This document shows positions 18,197 through 26,816 of a DNA stretch of 64,000 bases, one piece after another. The translations under genes and the position numbers were made by a program. Location: the NCBI GenBank assembly GCA_965652025.1, contig CBFGTM010000007.1, positions 25,311 to 89,310 of the forward strand, read 5' to 3'. Each line of letters begins with the position of its first letter. The stretch's first letter is position 1. The notes beneath the pieces were generated by a model. That model did no database searches. It saw only the letters and a program-made list of their open reading frames with translations, and was not told the origin of the DNA. The stretch is from CAVVWJ01 sp965652025 (GTDB lineage: Bacteria > Gemmatimonadota > Gemmatimonadetes > Gemmatimonadales > GWC2-71-9).

Positions 18197-19386
18197 GTGG
18201 GCTGGGTTGGGGTCTGAAAAGTCTGCGCCGTCACCGTTTGCGCTCCGCACTCTCGGTGGCCGGCATAGCGATCTCCGCCGCGCTATTGCTGGACATGGTC
18301 ATGCTGAGTGGGGGGATTGAGCGCTCCTTCGCCGAGATGCTGCTGGCTCGGGGCTTCCAGATTCGCCTTACGCCCAAGGGCACGCTGCCCTTCGATACCG
18401 AGGCGACTCTCACCGGTGCCGGCCGTCTGGTGGAAGCCGTCCGGCGGGTGCCCGCGGTGGAGGCTGCCGGGGCAGTCCTGGGAGCCTCGCTGCACGCCCG
18501 CAGCGGAGATTCTCTAGTCACGCTCTTCGGGTACGGTATTCAGCCCGAGGCCCAGGCACTTTACACCATGCTCTCGGGGTCGGATCTCGCTCCGAGCGAC
18601 AGTTCCGGTGTGCTGCTTAGCGAGCCGGCCTCCCGCCTGTTGCACGCGGCGGTAGGCGACAGCGTGACCTTAATTGGTCGGTTGGACCCACAGGTTGTCA
18701 CCGAGCGGCTGGGCCGCACTCTGAAAGTGCGTGGCATCGTGCGGTGGGTGTACGACTATCGGGGCCAGCCCTCGGTGGGCACGGTATTGCCGGTTATGCA
18801 GTCGCTGGCCGGCCAGCGGAGCGACGATCGCGCATCCCTGCTCACGGTCCGGGCGGAGGCAGATAGCCTGGCTGCCACGGTCGCTGCCAGCCTGCGCCGC
18901 GAGTTCCCCCGGCTGGAGGTAAACAGCGTCGCCGATCTGGTGCGCCACTTCAAGCAGCGGCTGGTCTACTTCCGCCAGCTGGCATACATCCTCGGTTCCA
19001 TGAGCCTCGTCGTAACGGTGCTGTTGATCGCCACGCTGCTCACTATCAACGTGAACGAGCGCCTGGGAGAGATTGCCACACTACGCGCTTTGGGCATCAG
19101 CCGGCGCACGGTCGTCCGCCAGATCATGCTGGAGGGCGCCGTCCTCACCACTCTGGGTTCGATCATCGGAATTGTCCTCGGACTCGTCACCGCGCGCTAT
19201 CTGGATAGCATCCTGACCAGCTTTCCCGGGCTACCGGCCGCGTTTTCGTTTTTCGTGCCCCGGCGGGACAGCCTGGCCACGGCCGGGATCGTTCTCTTCC
19301 TGACCGGTACGCTGGCGGCGCTGTACCCAGCCTGGCTCGCCGCCACATCCCCGGTGGCGGCGACTCTCCGGGCCGAGGCCACGTGA
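18193..19386 (+). CDS. ABC transporter permease, FtsX/MacB type
   Basis: The ATG at 18193 overlaps the preceding stop (ATGA); the frame is open upstream but that part is inside the previous gene. The 397-residue protein has one membrane segment near the N-terminus (SLRRHRLRSALSVAGIAISA), a large periplasmic MacB_PCD-like domain, and three C-terminal segments with the ERLGEIATLRALGISRRTVV signature. This is the canonical layout of type VII ABC permeases, which move lipids or peptides or transmit force rather than forming a simple channel. It pairs with the short permease upstream and the ATPase downstream. Confidence 0.88.
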   Translation: MSGLGWGLKSLRRHRLRSALSVAGIAISAALLLDMVMLSGGIERSFAEMLLARGFQIRLTPKGTLPFDTEATLTGAGRLVEAVRRVPAVEAAGAVLGASLHARSGDSLVTLFGYGIQPEAQALYTMLSGSDLAPSDSSGVLLSEPASRLLHAAVGDSVTLIGRLDPQVVTERLGRTLKVRGIVRWVYDYRGQPSVGTVLPVMQSLAGQRSDDRASLLTVRAEADSLAATVAASLRREFPRLEVNSVADLVRHFKQRLVYFRQLAYILGSMSLVVTVLLIATLLTINVNERLGEIATLRALGISRRTVVRQIMLEGAVLTTLGSIIGIVLGLVTARYLDSILTSFPGLPAAFSFFVPRRDSLATAGIVLFLTGTLAALYPAWLAATSPVAATLRAEAT

Positions 19387-20084
19387 CCGCGACGATTCCA
19401 CCCGGCCCGGTCCTGGTGGCCAGCAGTGTGTCCAAAGACTATCCGATGAACGGTGGTGAAGCAGTCCACGCGCTGCGGGGTGTCTCACTGGAGATTCAGC
19501 GGGGCGAATTCGTTGCGGTTACCGGTCCGTCGGGGAGCGGCAAGTCGACTCTGCTACAGCTGATGGGGGGAATCGACACGCCCTCGTCCGGCACGGTCGA
19601 GCTCCTCGGTACCCGACTCGGATCCCTCTCCGATCGGGAGCTGACCCGGCTCAGGTTGACCCGGCTGGGCTTCATCTTCCAGCGGTTCCATCTTCTGCCG
19701 GTACTCACCGCCCGGGAAAACGTGGAGTTGCCCATGGCCGAGGCAGGCGTGCCCCGCCCGGCCCGGCAGGAGCGGGCGGGTGAGCTCCTCCAGTACGTCG
19801 GCCTGGGGCATCGGGCTAACCATCGCGCCACCCAACTCTCCGGTGGTGAAATGCAGCGGGTGGCCATCGCCCGGGCCCTGGCCAATCGCCCTGCATTGCT
19901 GCTGGCCGACGAGCCCACCGGCGAGCTCGATGCCAGCACCGGGCGGGAGATCCTGGCGCTTTTCCGCCGGCTCCATCAGGACGGCACCACCATCGTGGTT
20001 GTCACTCACGACCAGCACCTGGCACAGCAGGCCGGGCGGATCATCCACATGCTGGACGGCCGGGTCCAGGCTACCGACTCATGA
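19383..20084 (+). CDS. ABC transporter ATPase, LolD/MacB type
   Basis: The 233-residue ATPase has Walker A GPSGSGKST (about 48-56), the Q-loop FIFQRFHLLPVLTARENV, signature LSGGEMQR (about 152-159), Walker B LLLADEPT (about 172-179) and the H-loop VVVTHDQH. The FQRFHLLP segment is typical of the LolD/MacB family. The start is a GTG that overlaps the previous TGA. It should energise the two permeases encoded upstream. Confidence 0.92.
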   Translation: MTATIPPGPVLVASSVSKDYPMNGGEAVHALRGVSLEIQRGEFVAVTGPSGSGKSTLLQLMGGIDTPSSGTVELLGTRLGSLSDRELTRLRLTRLGFIFQRFHLLPVLTARENVELPMAEAGVPRPARQERAGELLQYVGLGHRANHRATQLSGGEMQRVAIARALANRPALLLADEPTGELDASTGREILALFRRLHQDGTTIVVVTHDQHLAQQAGRIIHMLDGRVQATDS

Positions 20085-21538
20085 TTACGGTACTGGCCTT
20101 TCGCCATCTGCTGGTCCGGAAAATTCGATCCCTGTTTCTGCTGCTGGGGTTCTCCCTCGGCGTCGGGGTCATGATCGTGCTTCTCTCCGTAGGGCAGGCG
20201 ATGCTGGAGCAGTCGCGTGATGTCTCGCTCGTCGGAGGGGGCGAGGTCACCGTGCTGCCGGAGGGTATCGATGTCGAGGCCATGCGCACCGGTGGCCCCA
20301 GCGGCATGTTCTTCGGCATCGATCGCGCTCGCTTCCTCACCCGCCAGGTCTTCGGGGGAGTCCGGAACCGCGATCTGATCCGGTCTGCCTCTCCCGTGGT
20401 CGAAGGAAAACTGCTCTACCTGCAACGCTGGGGGCGGATAATCCCGGTTCGGGCCGGGGGTGAGATTCCCAGCAGAGCCGCAGCGGTCGGCTCTGGACTT
20501 CAGGTCATCGCGGGACGGTGGCAGGATGGTCCGGTGGATTCGAGCTACATCGCGCCGTCGGCCCAGCAGCTCTATGATGAGCTCGACCGCTTTCACCGCC
20601 CTGCGCTACCGGACTCCACCTGGGGAGAGTGGCACTATTTCAACGTCGTAGTGGCAGATAACGAATGGTGGTACCTCACCTATCTGATCGGCGGAGAGGT
20701 CCCCTCTGGCCGCTGGGGTGGACAGCTGCTCGCCACCCACCGGCGGCCCGACGGAGGCTATGAGCGGTTTGCCGCCACGGTCCCGGCGAGCCGCATCACC
20801 TTCGATACTACTCGGGCAGATTTGGTCCTTGGCAATAGCAGCGTGGAACAGCGACGGGGGCGGTATCACCTCCGCGCCAAGACCAGGGGGGTCAGCGGTC
20901 CTCTCGATCTGGAGCTGAATCTCACCCCGCTGGCGAACCGCTACTTCCCGCCGGTCGAGCTTCGGGACGAGGAGTTTGTCTCCGGTTACGTGGTTCCTGG
21001 CCTCGCGGCAACGGCGTCGGGACGAATCTGTGTCGCCGGGCGCTGCCACGGCTTCAGCGATCGGCCGGCATATCACGACCACAACTGGGGTGTGTGGCGA
21101 GATGTCACCTGGGAATGGGGTGCCGCCCGGGGGCATCAACTCAGCCTTCTGTACGGCGGGGTGTACGGCGCTGAGCGCCGGGAACGGGAGAGCGCTGGTG
21201 CCGTCCAATCCCCCTTCTTTCTGACTGTTGTCGACTCGTCAGGGGTGAAGCAGGTCCTTCGCTTCAGTCGCATCAGCTACTCTGGTTCCCGTACGGCGTC
21301 TGGTCGCCGAGGTCTGACGGCCCCCGCTCACTTTTCGCTACTTGCCACCCGCGAGAGCGACACCCTCAGGCTTTCGGTGAACGTGGCGGACGCCTTGGGT
21401 ACCGAGATGGCCACCAACGGGTTTCGCCGAGTATTTCTGCAGATGCGAGGAAGCTTCAGACTGGCAGGTACGGTGCTGGGACAGGAAGTGACCGATTCCG
21501 GGACCGGCTTCTTCGAGACTTACCTCATCCCCCGCTAG
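20081..21538 (+). CDS. Membrane-anchored AttH/CrtC-like lipocalin-fold protein
   Basis: The protein has 485 residues. Residues about 1-50 (AFRHLLVRKIRSLFLLLGFSLGVGVMIVLLSVGQAM) are like the first segment of an FtsX-type permease, but no other membrane segments follow. From about residue 110 the sequence resembles AttH/hydroxyneurosporene synthase (CrtC) proteins: WGEWHYFNVVVADNEWWYLTY, AYHDHNWGVW, and a closing GTGFFETYLIPR. AttH is the periplasmic partner of the AttEFG ABC transporter, which matches the three genes upstream. The unusual point is the permease-like anchor. Carotenoid hydratase activity is less likely in this context. Confidence 0.8.
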   Translation: MITVLAFRHLLVRKIRSLFLLLGFSLGVGVMIVLLSVGQAMLEQSRDVSLVGGGEVTVLPEGIDVEAMRTGGPSGMFFGIDRARFLTRQVFGGVRNRDLIRSASPVVEGKLLYLQRWGRIIPVRAGGEIPSRAAAVGSGLQVIAGRWQDGPVDSSYIAPSAQQLYDELDRFHRPALPDSTWGEWHYFNVVVADNEWWYLTYLIGGEVPSGRWGGQLLATHRRPDGGYERFAATVPASRITFDTTRADLVLGNSSVEQRRGRYHLRAKTRGVSGPLDLELNLTPLANRYFPPVELRDEEFVSGYVVPGLAATASGRICVAGRCHGFSDRPAYHDHNWGVWRDVTWEWGAARGHQLSLLYGGVYGAERRERESAGAVQSPFFLTVVDSSGVKQVLRFSRISYSGSRTASGRRGLTAPAHFSLLATRESDTLRLSVNVADALGTEMATNGFRRVFLQMRGSFRLAGTVLGQEVTDSGTGFFETYLIPR

Positions 21539-22554
21539 GCGCTTGCCATCGCCGCCTCTTCGGCAGCGTACAGCTCAGGCCCGGGATCGCCGGTGGGGAA
21601 TGGGGTGGCCTGCTCCCATGCAATCGTGCGGCGCATACCATCTTCACTGGAGATGGACTCAGTGAACTCCAGCTCGGCACGGAGCCGGCGGGTGTCCATG
21701 ACCAGGTTTTGACTGGGCTGGAACGGTGGACGAAGATGGGCCGGAACCTGTGCCGCGGGTAAAGCGACAACTTTGCCTCTCCATCCCGCCAACACTCCAA
21801 TTTCGGCGACTCGCTCAGCCATGGTGGGGACAATCAGCTCGCCCACATTGTAGACCCTTCCGGTTGACCGCTCGTCCGTGACCGCCCGGACGATGGCTTC
21901 CGCCACATTCTCCACGTAGCCATGACTCCAGCGCCATCCGGCTTGAGCCGCATCCATTGGTATCCCCGGTCGGCCGTCCTGCATCCGCTTGATGTAAGGC
22001 CGAAACCTTCGCTGGGGATCACCCGGTCCATACACGGCGGGTAGTCGCAGTACCGTCGCCGGTATAGAGCCGGCGAACAGGGCCCGCTCGGCCAGAATCT
22101 TCTCGTAGTGATAGGTCCAGTCTGATGGACCGCTGGCCTTCGAGCGGTAGGGGTAAAGGACGTCGCGAAGGGGAGCGTCCTCGGTGAGCGGTTGTGGCTC
22201 CGGTGGGCCGGCCTCGAGTCCGATCAGGCGCCCGTAGGCGCGATACACATCACCGCTGCTGACCGCGATGATTCGCCCGGTCACTCCGGTGAAGCGGGCC
22301 ACGGCCGCTTGAGTGTCCTCATCTCCGACCGGAAACATGTGGAGGACAAGGTCTGGTGCCGGCTGGCTGAGCTCCGAGGGAAAATGCAGGAACGGGATGG
22401 CGGCTCTAGGGCTGTGGATGTGCCGCACGCCGGAGGGAAGTTCGGGCTCGTGGAGGCCCCGATGGAAGACCGTGATCTCGTGCCCCCGGTGGTGCAGGCG
22501 TCTCACCACGGGGGGACCGATGAAGTTGGTTCCGCCCAGAACCAGAACCCGCAT
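21535..22554 (-). CDS. NAD-dependent epimerase/dehydratase family protein
   Basis: The 339-residue protein begins with the NAD-binding motif LVLGGTNFIG (GxxxxxG form), has SSGDVYRAYG and the catalytic YHYEK, and continues with the sugar-nucleotide-type C-terminal domain (VYGPGDPQRRF, WRWSHGYVENVAEA). It belongs to the extended SDR group with GGTNFIG, seen in nucleotide-sugar epimerases and chloroplast RNA-binding-like proteins. The substrate is not predictable. It ends convergently with the AttH-like gene, overlapping by four bases. Confidence 0.85.
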   Translation of the reverse strand: MRVLVLGGTNFIGPPVVRRLHHRGHEITVFHRGLHEPELPSGVRHIHSPRAAIPFLHFPSELSQPAPDLVLHMFPVGDEDTQAAVARFTGVTGRIIAVSSGDVYRAYGRLIGLEAGPPEPQPLTEDAPLRDVLYPYRSKASGPSDWTYHYEKILAERALFAGSIPATVLRLPAVYGPGDPQRRFRPYIKRMQDGRPGIPMDAAQAGWRWSHGYVENVAEAIVRAVTDERSTGRVYNVGELIVPTMAERVAEIGVLAGWRGKVVALPAAQVPAHLRPPFQPSQNLVMDTRRLRAELEFTESISSEDGMRRTIAWEQATPFPTGDPGPELYAAEEAAMASA

Positions 22555-22564
22555 GGCCCTCAGG

Positions 22565-24166
22565 TTATAGGCCGAGCCTCAGCGACAGCCCGGCGGACCG
22601 GTACCGGAATGCTCCAGTGGTGGAACTGACCGCGCTGTTGGTGACCATGCCAAAGAGCTCGAGCCGGTTGCCGCTGCCCCATCGGGGTCCGACCCGACCC
22701 TCCAGGTGCCACTCGGTCTGGGCTGCGCCGCTCGCGCCGATCTGCTGAGCCCCGAGTCCGCCACTCAGGTTGACCAGCCAGGACCGGCTTTCCTGGGTGT
22801 AGCCCGCGGTGCCCTCCAGCACCGAAAACCGATCGGGCGAAAAATAGCCTATGCCTCTCTGTTCATAGCTCAGGGTTCGGCCAAAGACGCCGGCGTAAAA
22901 ACGGCGGCCAATCTTCTGGTTCAATCCTCCGGCGAAGCTGGTGCGACTGTTTCCGTCGCTGAGCCAGAGGCCCCCGGCTGCGCCGAACACGGTGAGCGTG
23001 GTCGTGGGCCTGACGTCGAAGCCACCCTCCAGCGACTCCATATCCAGCGCCAACTCGAATAGAGACGCGATCTCGTCGAAGGGCTGCCGGGAGTACGCCG
23101 CACTCAGACCAACTCGGGAATTGGGACGATAGCCGACCCGGGCGCGGTAGGTGGCGGCGGTCCGCTCCGGCGCTACCTCGGGCTTCAGGCGACGAGCCCC
23201 GGCGGCGGCGAAGAGTTGCAGTCCTCCCGAGGAGAGCGAGAGGCCGGCTTCGCCACCGACTCGAGAGGCCTCCCGGACCGGATCGCTGGTTTCCAGCGCG
23301 TTCACCGACCCGTAAATCCCCACTGTTCCACCCAGAGGCCCGTGGGCAGCGAGCGTCTGCCAGAAGCTGGTGTTCTGGTCGGAATCGTTGCTCCAATATG
23401 CCGCAGGCTCGAGCGAGGCTTGGGTAGCTACGCGCACTGCCTGGCGAAGCTCGCGGCCGGCCTTGTTGGTAGAGTCTATTGCCAGGGCGTAGCCGGCTTG
23501 TCGCACGGCAGCCGCTGCTCGGCCCTGCCAGAGGTACACATAGCCGAGTCCCACCCGGGCCTCGACGTCTCGCGAGTTTCGTTGGAGTAGAGTGCGGTAT
23601 TCGGTTTCCGCCCGCGCCAGATCACCTCTCCATGCGCTCACCTGGGCCGCTCCCAGACGCGCATCGCGATCGGTGCTATCGGTCGCGATCATGCGACGGT
23701 AAGCGGCTGCGGCCTGGTCCAGCCGGCCGGCCCAGGCCAGGGTGCGGGCTCGACCCAGCTGCGCTTCGTGCAGTCGCGGCTGTTGAGCCAGCAGACTGTC
23801 ATACGAGCTCAGAGCCTCGTCGTAGCGTCCGGTCCAGGCCGTCACCCGGGCCTGAATCAGTCGAATGTCGGGATCCGCCGGATCGCCCGCCCGAGCTCGG
23901 CCGATCAGGACCAGGGAGGAATCGAGCTTCCCCTCCCAGGAAAGAAGCACGCCGAGCCGGAGATTTGCCCGGACGTTGTGCGGCTCCTGAGCCAGGACAC
24001 GAAGGTACGCCGCCCGGGCAGCATCGTACCGGCCTTCGAGCCAGGCCTGATCCGCGGCTTGGGTTTGCTGAGCTGCCAAACCGGTGACTACGAACAGCCC
24101 GATGACCGCCGTGATGAGCAGATCGCGTCTCCAGAGGCCTGGGCGCGTTTTGCACGGCGCCCTCAT
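22565..24166 (-). CDS. TPR protein with YaiO-like outer-membrane beta-barrel
   Basis: The frame is open to 24337, but the ATG at 24166 gives a signal peptide (RRDLLITAVIGLFVVTG, cleavage after LAAQ). The 533-residue protein has about six TPR units (about 35-255: AYLRVLAQEPHNVRANLRL and similar), then a C-terminal region of about 16 amphipathic strands ending in YRSAGLSLRLGL, as in YaiO-family barrels. A periplasmic TPR scaffold joined to an outer-membrane barrel is the design of the exopolysaccharide exporters PgaA, PelB and BcsC. It is divergent from the HEAT/GT2 genes, which fits an export partner for their product. Confidence 0.82.
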   Translation of the reverse strand: MRAPCKTRPGLWRRDLLITAVIGLFVVTGLAAQQTQAADQAWLEGRYDAARAAYLRVLAQEPHNVRANLRLGVLLSWEGKLDSSLVLIGRARAGDPADPDIRLIQARVTAWTGRYDEALSSYDSLLAQQPRLHEAQLGRARTLAWAGRLDQAAAAYRRMIATDSTDRDARLGAAQVSAWRGDLARAETEYRTLLQRNSRDVEARVGLGYVYLWQGRAAAAVRQAGYALAIDSTNKAGRELRQAVRVATQASLEPAAYWSNDSDQNTSFWQTLAAHGPLGGTVGIYGSVNALETSDPVREASRVGGEAGLSLSSGGLQLFAAAGARRLKPEVAPERTAATYRARVGYRPNSRVGLSAAYSRQPFDEIASLFELALDMESLEGGFDVRPTTTLTVFGAAGGLWLSDGNSRTSFAGGLNQKIGRRFYAGVFGRTLSYEQRGIGYFSPDRFSVLEGTAGYTQESRSWLVNLSGGLGAQQIGASGAAQTEWHLEGRVGPRWGSGNRLELFGMVTNSAVSSTTGAFRYRSAGLSLRLGL

Positions 24167-24330
24167 CGGCGCTCCGGACTGAATTGTCTGCCGGTATTGC
24201 AATGCGGTATCAGTCAAAGACTTGCTGCCAGAAACGGCGCCCGGGGGTAGGGAACGGAAGTTGCCCCGCAAGTTTGAAGCCCACCAACCCCTACTGCGAT
24301 CGAACGTCGGTCCGTGGAGATACTTCCGGC

Positions 24331-25398
24331 ATGGCACCTGTCATTCCGCTCGAGCCACTGAGAAATGCTGTGCTGGCCCTGGGCGGTGCAGTGCTGCTCC
24401 TGGCGATGTTCCTCCTGCTCGAGCGCGGCCTGGCACTGCTCGCCAGGACCCGCGCCGCGCGACGTGAGCCCGCACTCACCCGTGCGATCTACGACGCGCT
24501 GCAGAGCTCCCCGGCGGACGCGCGCCGTCTGCCTCGGCTCAGTCGATTCGACCGCAAGCTGGTCCGTTCCATCCTCCTCGACCTGGCACTTGACCTTCGC
24601 GGCGAAACCGCTGAAGCCATCGCCAGTCTCTATCGCCAACTCGGCTTTCTTCGGCGCGATCTGCGCCGGATGAAATCGTGGCGTGCGACCACCCGGGCCA
24701 ACACCGCCGCGGACCTCGGCCTCACTCATGCCGCCGAAGCTATTCCTGCCTTGCTCGAGGCGATGGACGATGATGATGTCCGAGTTCGCCAAGCGGCGGT
24801 CTGGGCAGTAGGTCAGGTGGGAACAGCGGCCACCTTGAGGGGTGTGGTCCGCCTGCTGGGCGACCGCAACCTCATCGTCGCCCATCGGGCCCAGGAGGTG
24901 CTTGCGGAGCGGGGGCGGGAGGTTGGAGATGCGATCCTTACCTACGCCGAGACGACGTCGAATCGCCCCGGCCGTCTCGCTGCCATCGAGTTGATCGGCT
25001 GGCTTCGGCTGACCAATGGCGCCCGCCTGCTTCACGGCTTCGTCAGTGATCTGGACCCGGAGATCAGGGTCAAGAGTGTAAAGGCCGCGGCCGCCATCGG
25101 CGATCCGACATTCCTGGAGCCGTTTCACCTCCGCCTCCAGGACTCCAGCTGGCCGGTTCGCTGCCAGGCCGCCAAGGGACTCAGCCTCTTCGGAAGCCCG
25201 GAGAGTGTCCCCCAGCTCACCGCGGCGTTGCGGGACGCGCAGTGGTGGGTGCGCTTCTATGCCGCTATTGCCTTGGCCGAAGTGGGCCCCGCCGGTGTCG
25301 AGGCTCTCAGCGCTGCCCTGCAGGATCCCCAGCCGGCAGTGCGTGACATGGCTCGCTATCTCCTCGAGCGGGGAGAGGCGGTTCCGGCGCTGCCATGA
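24331..25398 (+). CDS. Membrane-anchored HEAT-repeat protein
   Basis: I start at the ATG at 24331, with GGAG 11 bases upstream; the frame is open to 24184 but that part is low quality. The 355-residue protein has one N-terminal membrane segment (AVLALGGAVLLLAMFLLLE) and then about six HEAT/PBS-lyase-type repeats (AIPALLEAMDDDDVRVRQAA, AVWAVGQVG and similar). HEAT arrays bind proteins, so this is a likely scaffold on the inner membrane. Its stop overlaps the next start (ATGA), coupling it to the GT2 synthase. A direct enzymatic role is not expected. Confidence 0.82.
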   Translation: MAPVIPLEPLRNAVLALGGAVLLLAMFLLLERGLALLARTRAARREPALTRAIYDALQSSPADARRLPRLSRFDRKLVRSILLDLALDLRGETAEAIASLYRQLGFLRRDLRRMKSWRATTRANTAADLGLTHAAEAIPALLEAMDDDDVRVRQAAVWAVGQVGTAATLRGVVRLLGDRNLIVAHRAQEVLAERGREVGDAILTYAETTSNRPGRLAAIELIGWLRLTNGARLLHGFVSDLDPEIRVKSVKAAAAIGDPTFLEPFHLRLQDSSWPVRCQAAKGLSLFGSPESVPQLTAALRDAQWWVRFYAAIALAEVGPAGVEALSAALQDPQPAVRDMARYLLERGEAVPALP

Positions 25399-26816
25399 TG
25401 CGGTCGTATCTGGAGAACGCGCTCGGCTGGTACACCAGCTTCATTCTGGTCTTCTTTCTTGCGATCAACTCGTACTATCTGGTCCTTACTCTGGCCGGAT
25501 TCTGGCGGACTCTGAGGGTTTTTAAGGAAGTGCGCCGTCCCGACCAACGCCGGTTACTGCGCTCGCCGCTGACTCCGCCGGTTTCGGTGCTGGCCCCGGC
25601 CTTCAATGAGGAGGCCAACGTGGTCGAGAACGTGCGATCGCTGCTCATGCTGGATTACCCGCTCTACGAGGTCATACTGGTCAACGATGGCTCCCGAGAC
25701 CGGACCCTGGGCCACCTGATCGACGCCTTCGATCTGCGAAAGAGCGGTCGAACCTTCGAGCAGGCGCTTCCCAGCAGACCGATCCGCGGAGTCTATGAAT
25801 CTCCCACCTATCCCAACCTGGTCGTGGTGGACAAAGTAAACGGCGGCAAGGCCGACGCCCTGAATGCCGGGCTCAATCTCAGCCTCTACCCGATCTTCTG
25901 CGCGATAGATGCTGACTCCATTCTGGAGCCGGACGCACTGCTTCGGCTGGTCCGGCCCTTCGTGGACGCGCCCGGGGTTACCATCGCAGCCGGTGGAGTA
26001 GTGCGGGTGGCCAATGGATGCGACATCCATGGCGGCCGGGTGCACCAGGTCCGGCTCCCCCGACAGCCACTCCCGCTGATCCAGATCGTGGAATATCTCC
26101 GGGCCTTCCTGTTCGGACGGATGGGATGGAGCACCGGGAACTCCCTGCTCGTCATCTCCGGAGCGTTCGGGCTGTTCGACAAGAAGGCCGCCATCCAAGC
26201 CGGCGGCTACGCCACCGATACCGTGGGCGAGGACATGGAGCTGGTAGTGCGAATGCACCGAAACCGGCGTGAGCGCCGTCTCCCCTATCGCATAGGGTTC
26301 GTGCCCGATCCGATCTGCTGGACCGAGGTGCCGGAGAAACTCCGCACCCTGCGCCGGCAGCGCACCCGCTGGCAACGCGGCCTCATCGATACTCTCCTGC
26401 GCCACCGCGGCATGGTTGGGCGCCCTCGCTATGGAAATGTCGGGATGATTGCGTTGCCCGGGTTCCTGGTCTTCGAGATGGTCAGCCCACTGGTGGAAAT
26501 GTCCGGTTACCTCTTGCTGCCGCTGCTGTGGTGGTTCGGTCTGCTCAGCCCCACGGTTGCCGGCGCCTTCTTCGTGCTGGCCCTCATGTATATGGTGCTC
26601 GTCTCCGCCCTGGCGGTGCTGCTGGAAAACCTCGCCTTCCAGAGGTATGCCAGTCTCGGTGACCTGGCCCGGCTTCTCGTCGCTGCAGTCCTGGAGAACT
26701 TCGGCTTCCGGCAACTCACCGTCTGGTGGCGAATCCAGGCTTTCTGGCAGTATCTGCGGGGAGATCTGTCCTGGGGTGCCATGGAACGTCGCGGCGTAGC
26801 GGCGAGGACTGCATGA
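25395..26816 (+). CDS. Membrane processive GT2 glycosyltransferase (PgaC/BcsA-like)
   Basis: The 473-residue enzyme has an N-terminal membrane segment, then GT2 motifs: VLAPAFNEEANV, ILVNDGSRD, CAIDADS, GEDMELVVR and QRTRWQRG. The D, DxD, ED and Q(R/Q)xRW set marks processive polysaccharide synthases such as PgaC, HasA and BcsA. Three or four C-terminal membrane segments follow. There is no PilZ domain, so regulation differs from cellulose synthase. It is coupled to the HEAT gene upstream and the histidine kinase downstream by ATGA overlaps. The polymer made is unknown. Confidence 0.88.
   Translation: MMRSYLENALGWYTSFILVFFLAINSYYLVLTLAGFWRTLRVFKEVRRPDQRRLLRSPLTPPVSVLAPAFNEEANVVENVRSLLMLDYPLYEVILVNDGSRDRTLGHLIDAFDLRKSGRTFEQALPSRPIRGVYESPTYPNLVVVDKVNGGKADALNAGLNLSLYPIFCAIDADSILEPDALLRLVRPFVDAPGVTIAAGGVVRVANGCDIHGGRVHQVRLPRQPLPLIQIVEYLRAFLFGRMGWSTGNSLLVISGAFGLFDKKAAIQAGGYATDTVGEDMELVVRMHRNRRERRLPYRIGFVPDPICWTEVPEKLRTLRRQRTRWQRGLIDTLLRHRGMVGRPRYGNVGMIALPGFLVFEMVSPLVEMSGYLLLPLLWWFGLLSPTVAGAFFVLALMYMVLVSALAVLLENLAFQRYASLGDLARLLVAAVLENFGFRQLTVWWRIQAFWQYLRGDLSWGAMERRGVAARTA

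Noticed and set aside
20081..21538. Carotenoid 1,2-hydratase (crtC) call for the AttH-like gene.
   Set aside because: No carotenoid genes are near, and the three ABC transporter genes directly upstream fit the AttEFGH arrangement better.
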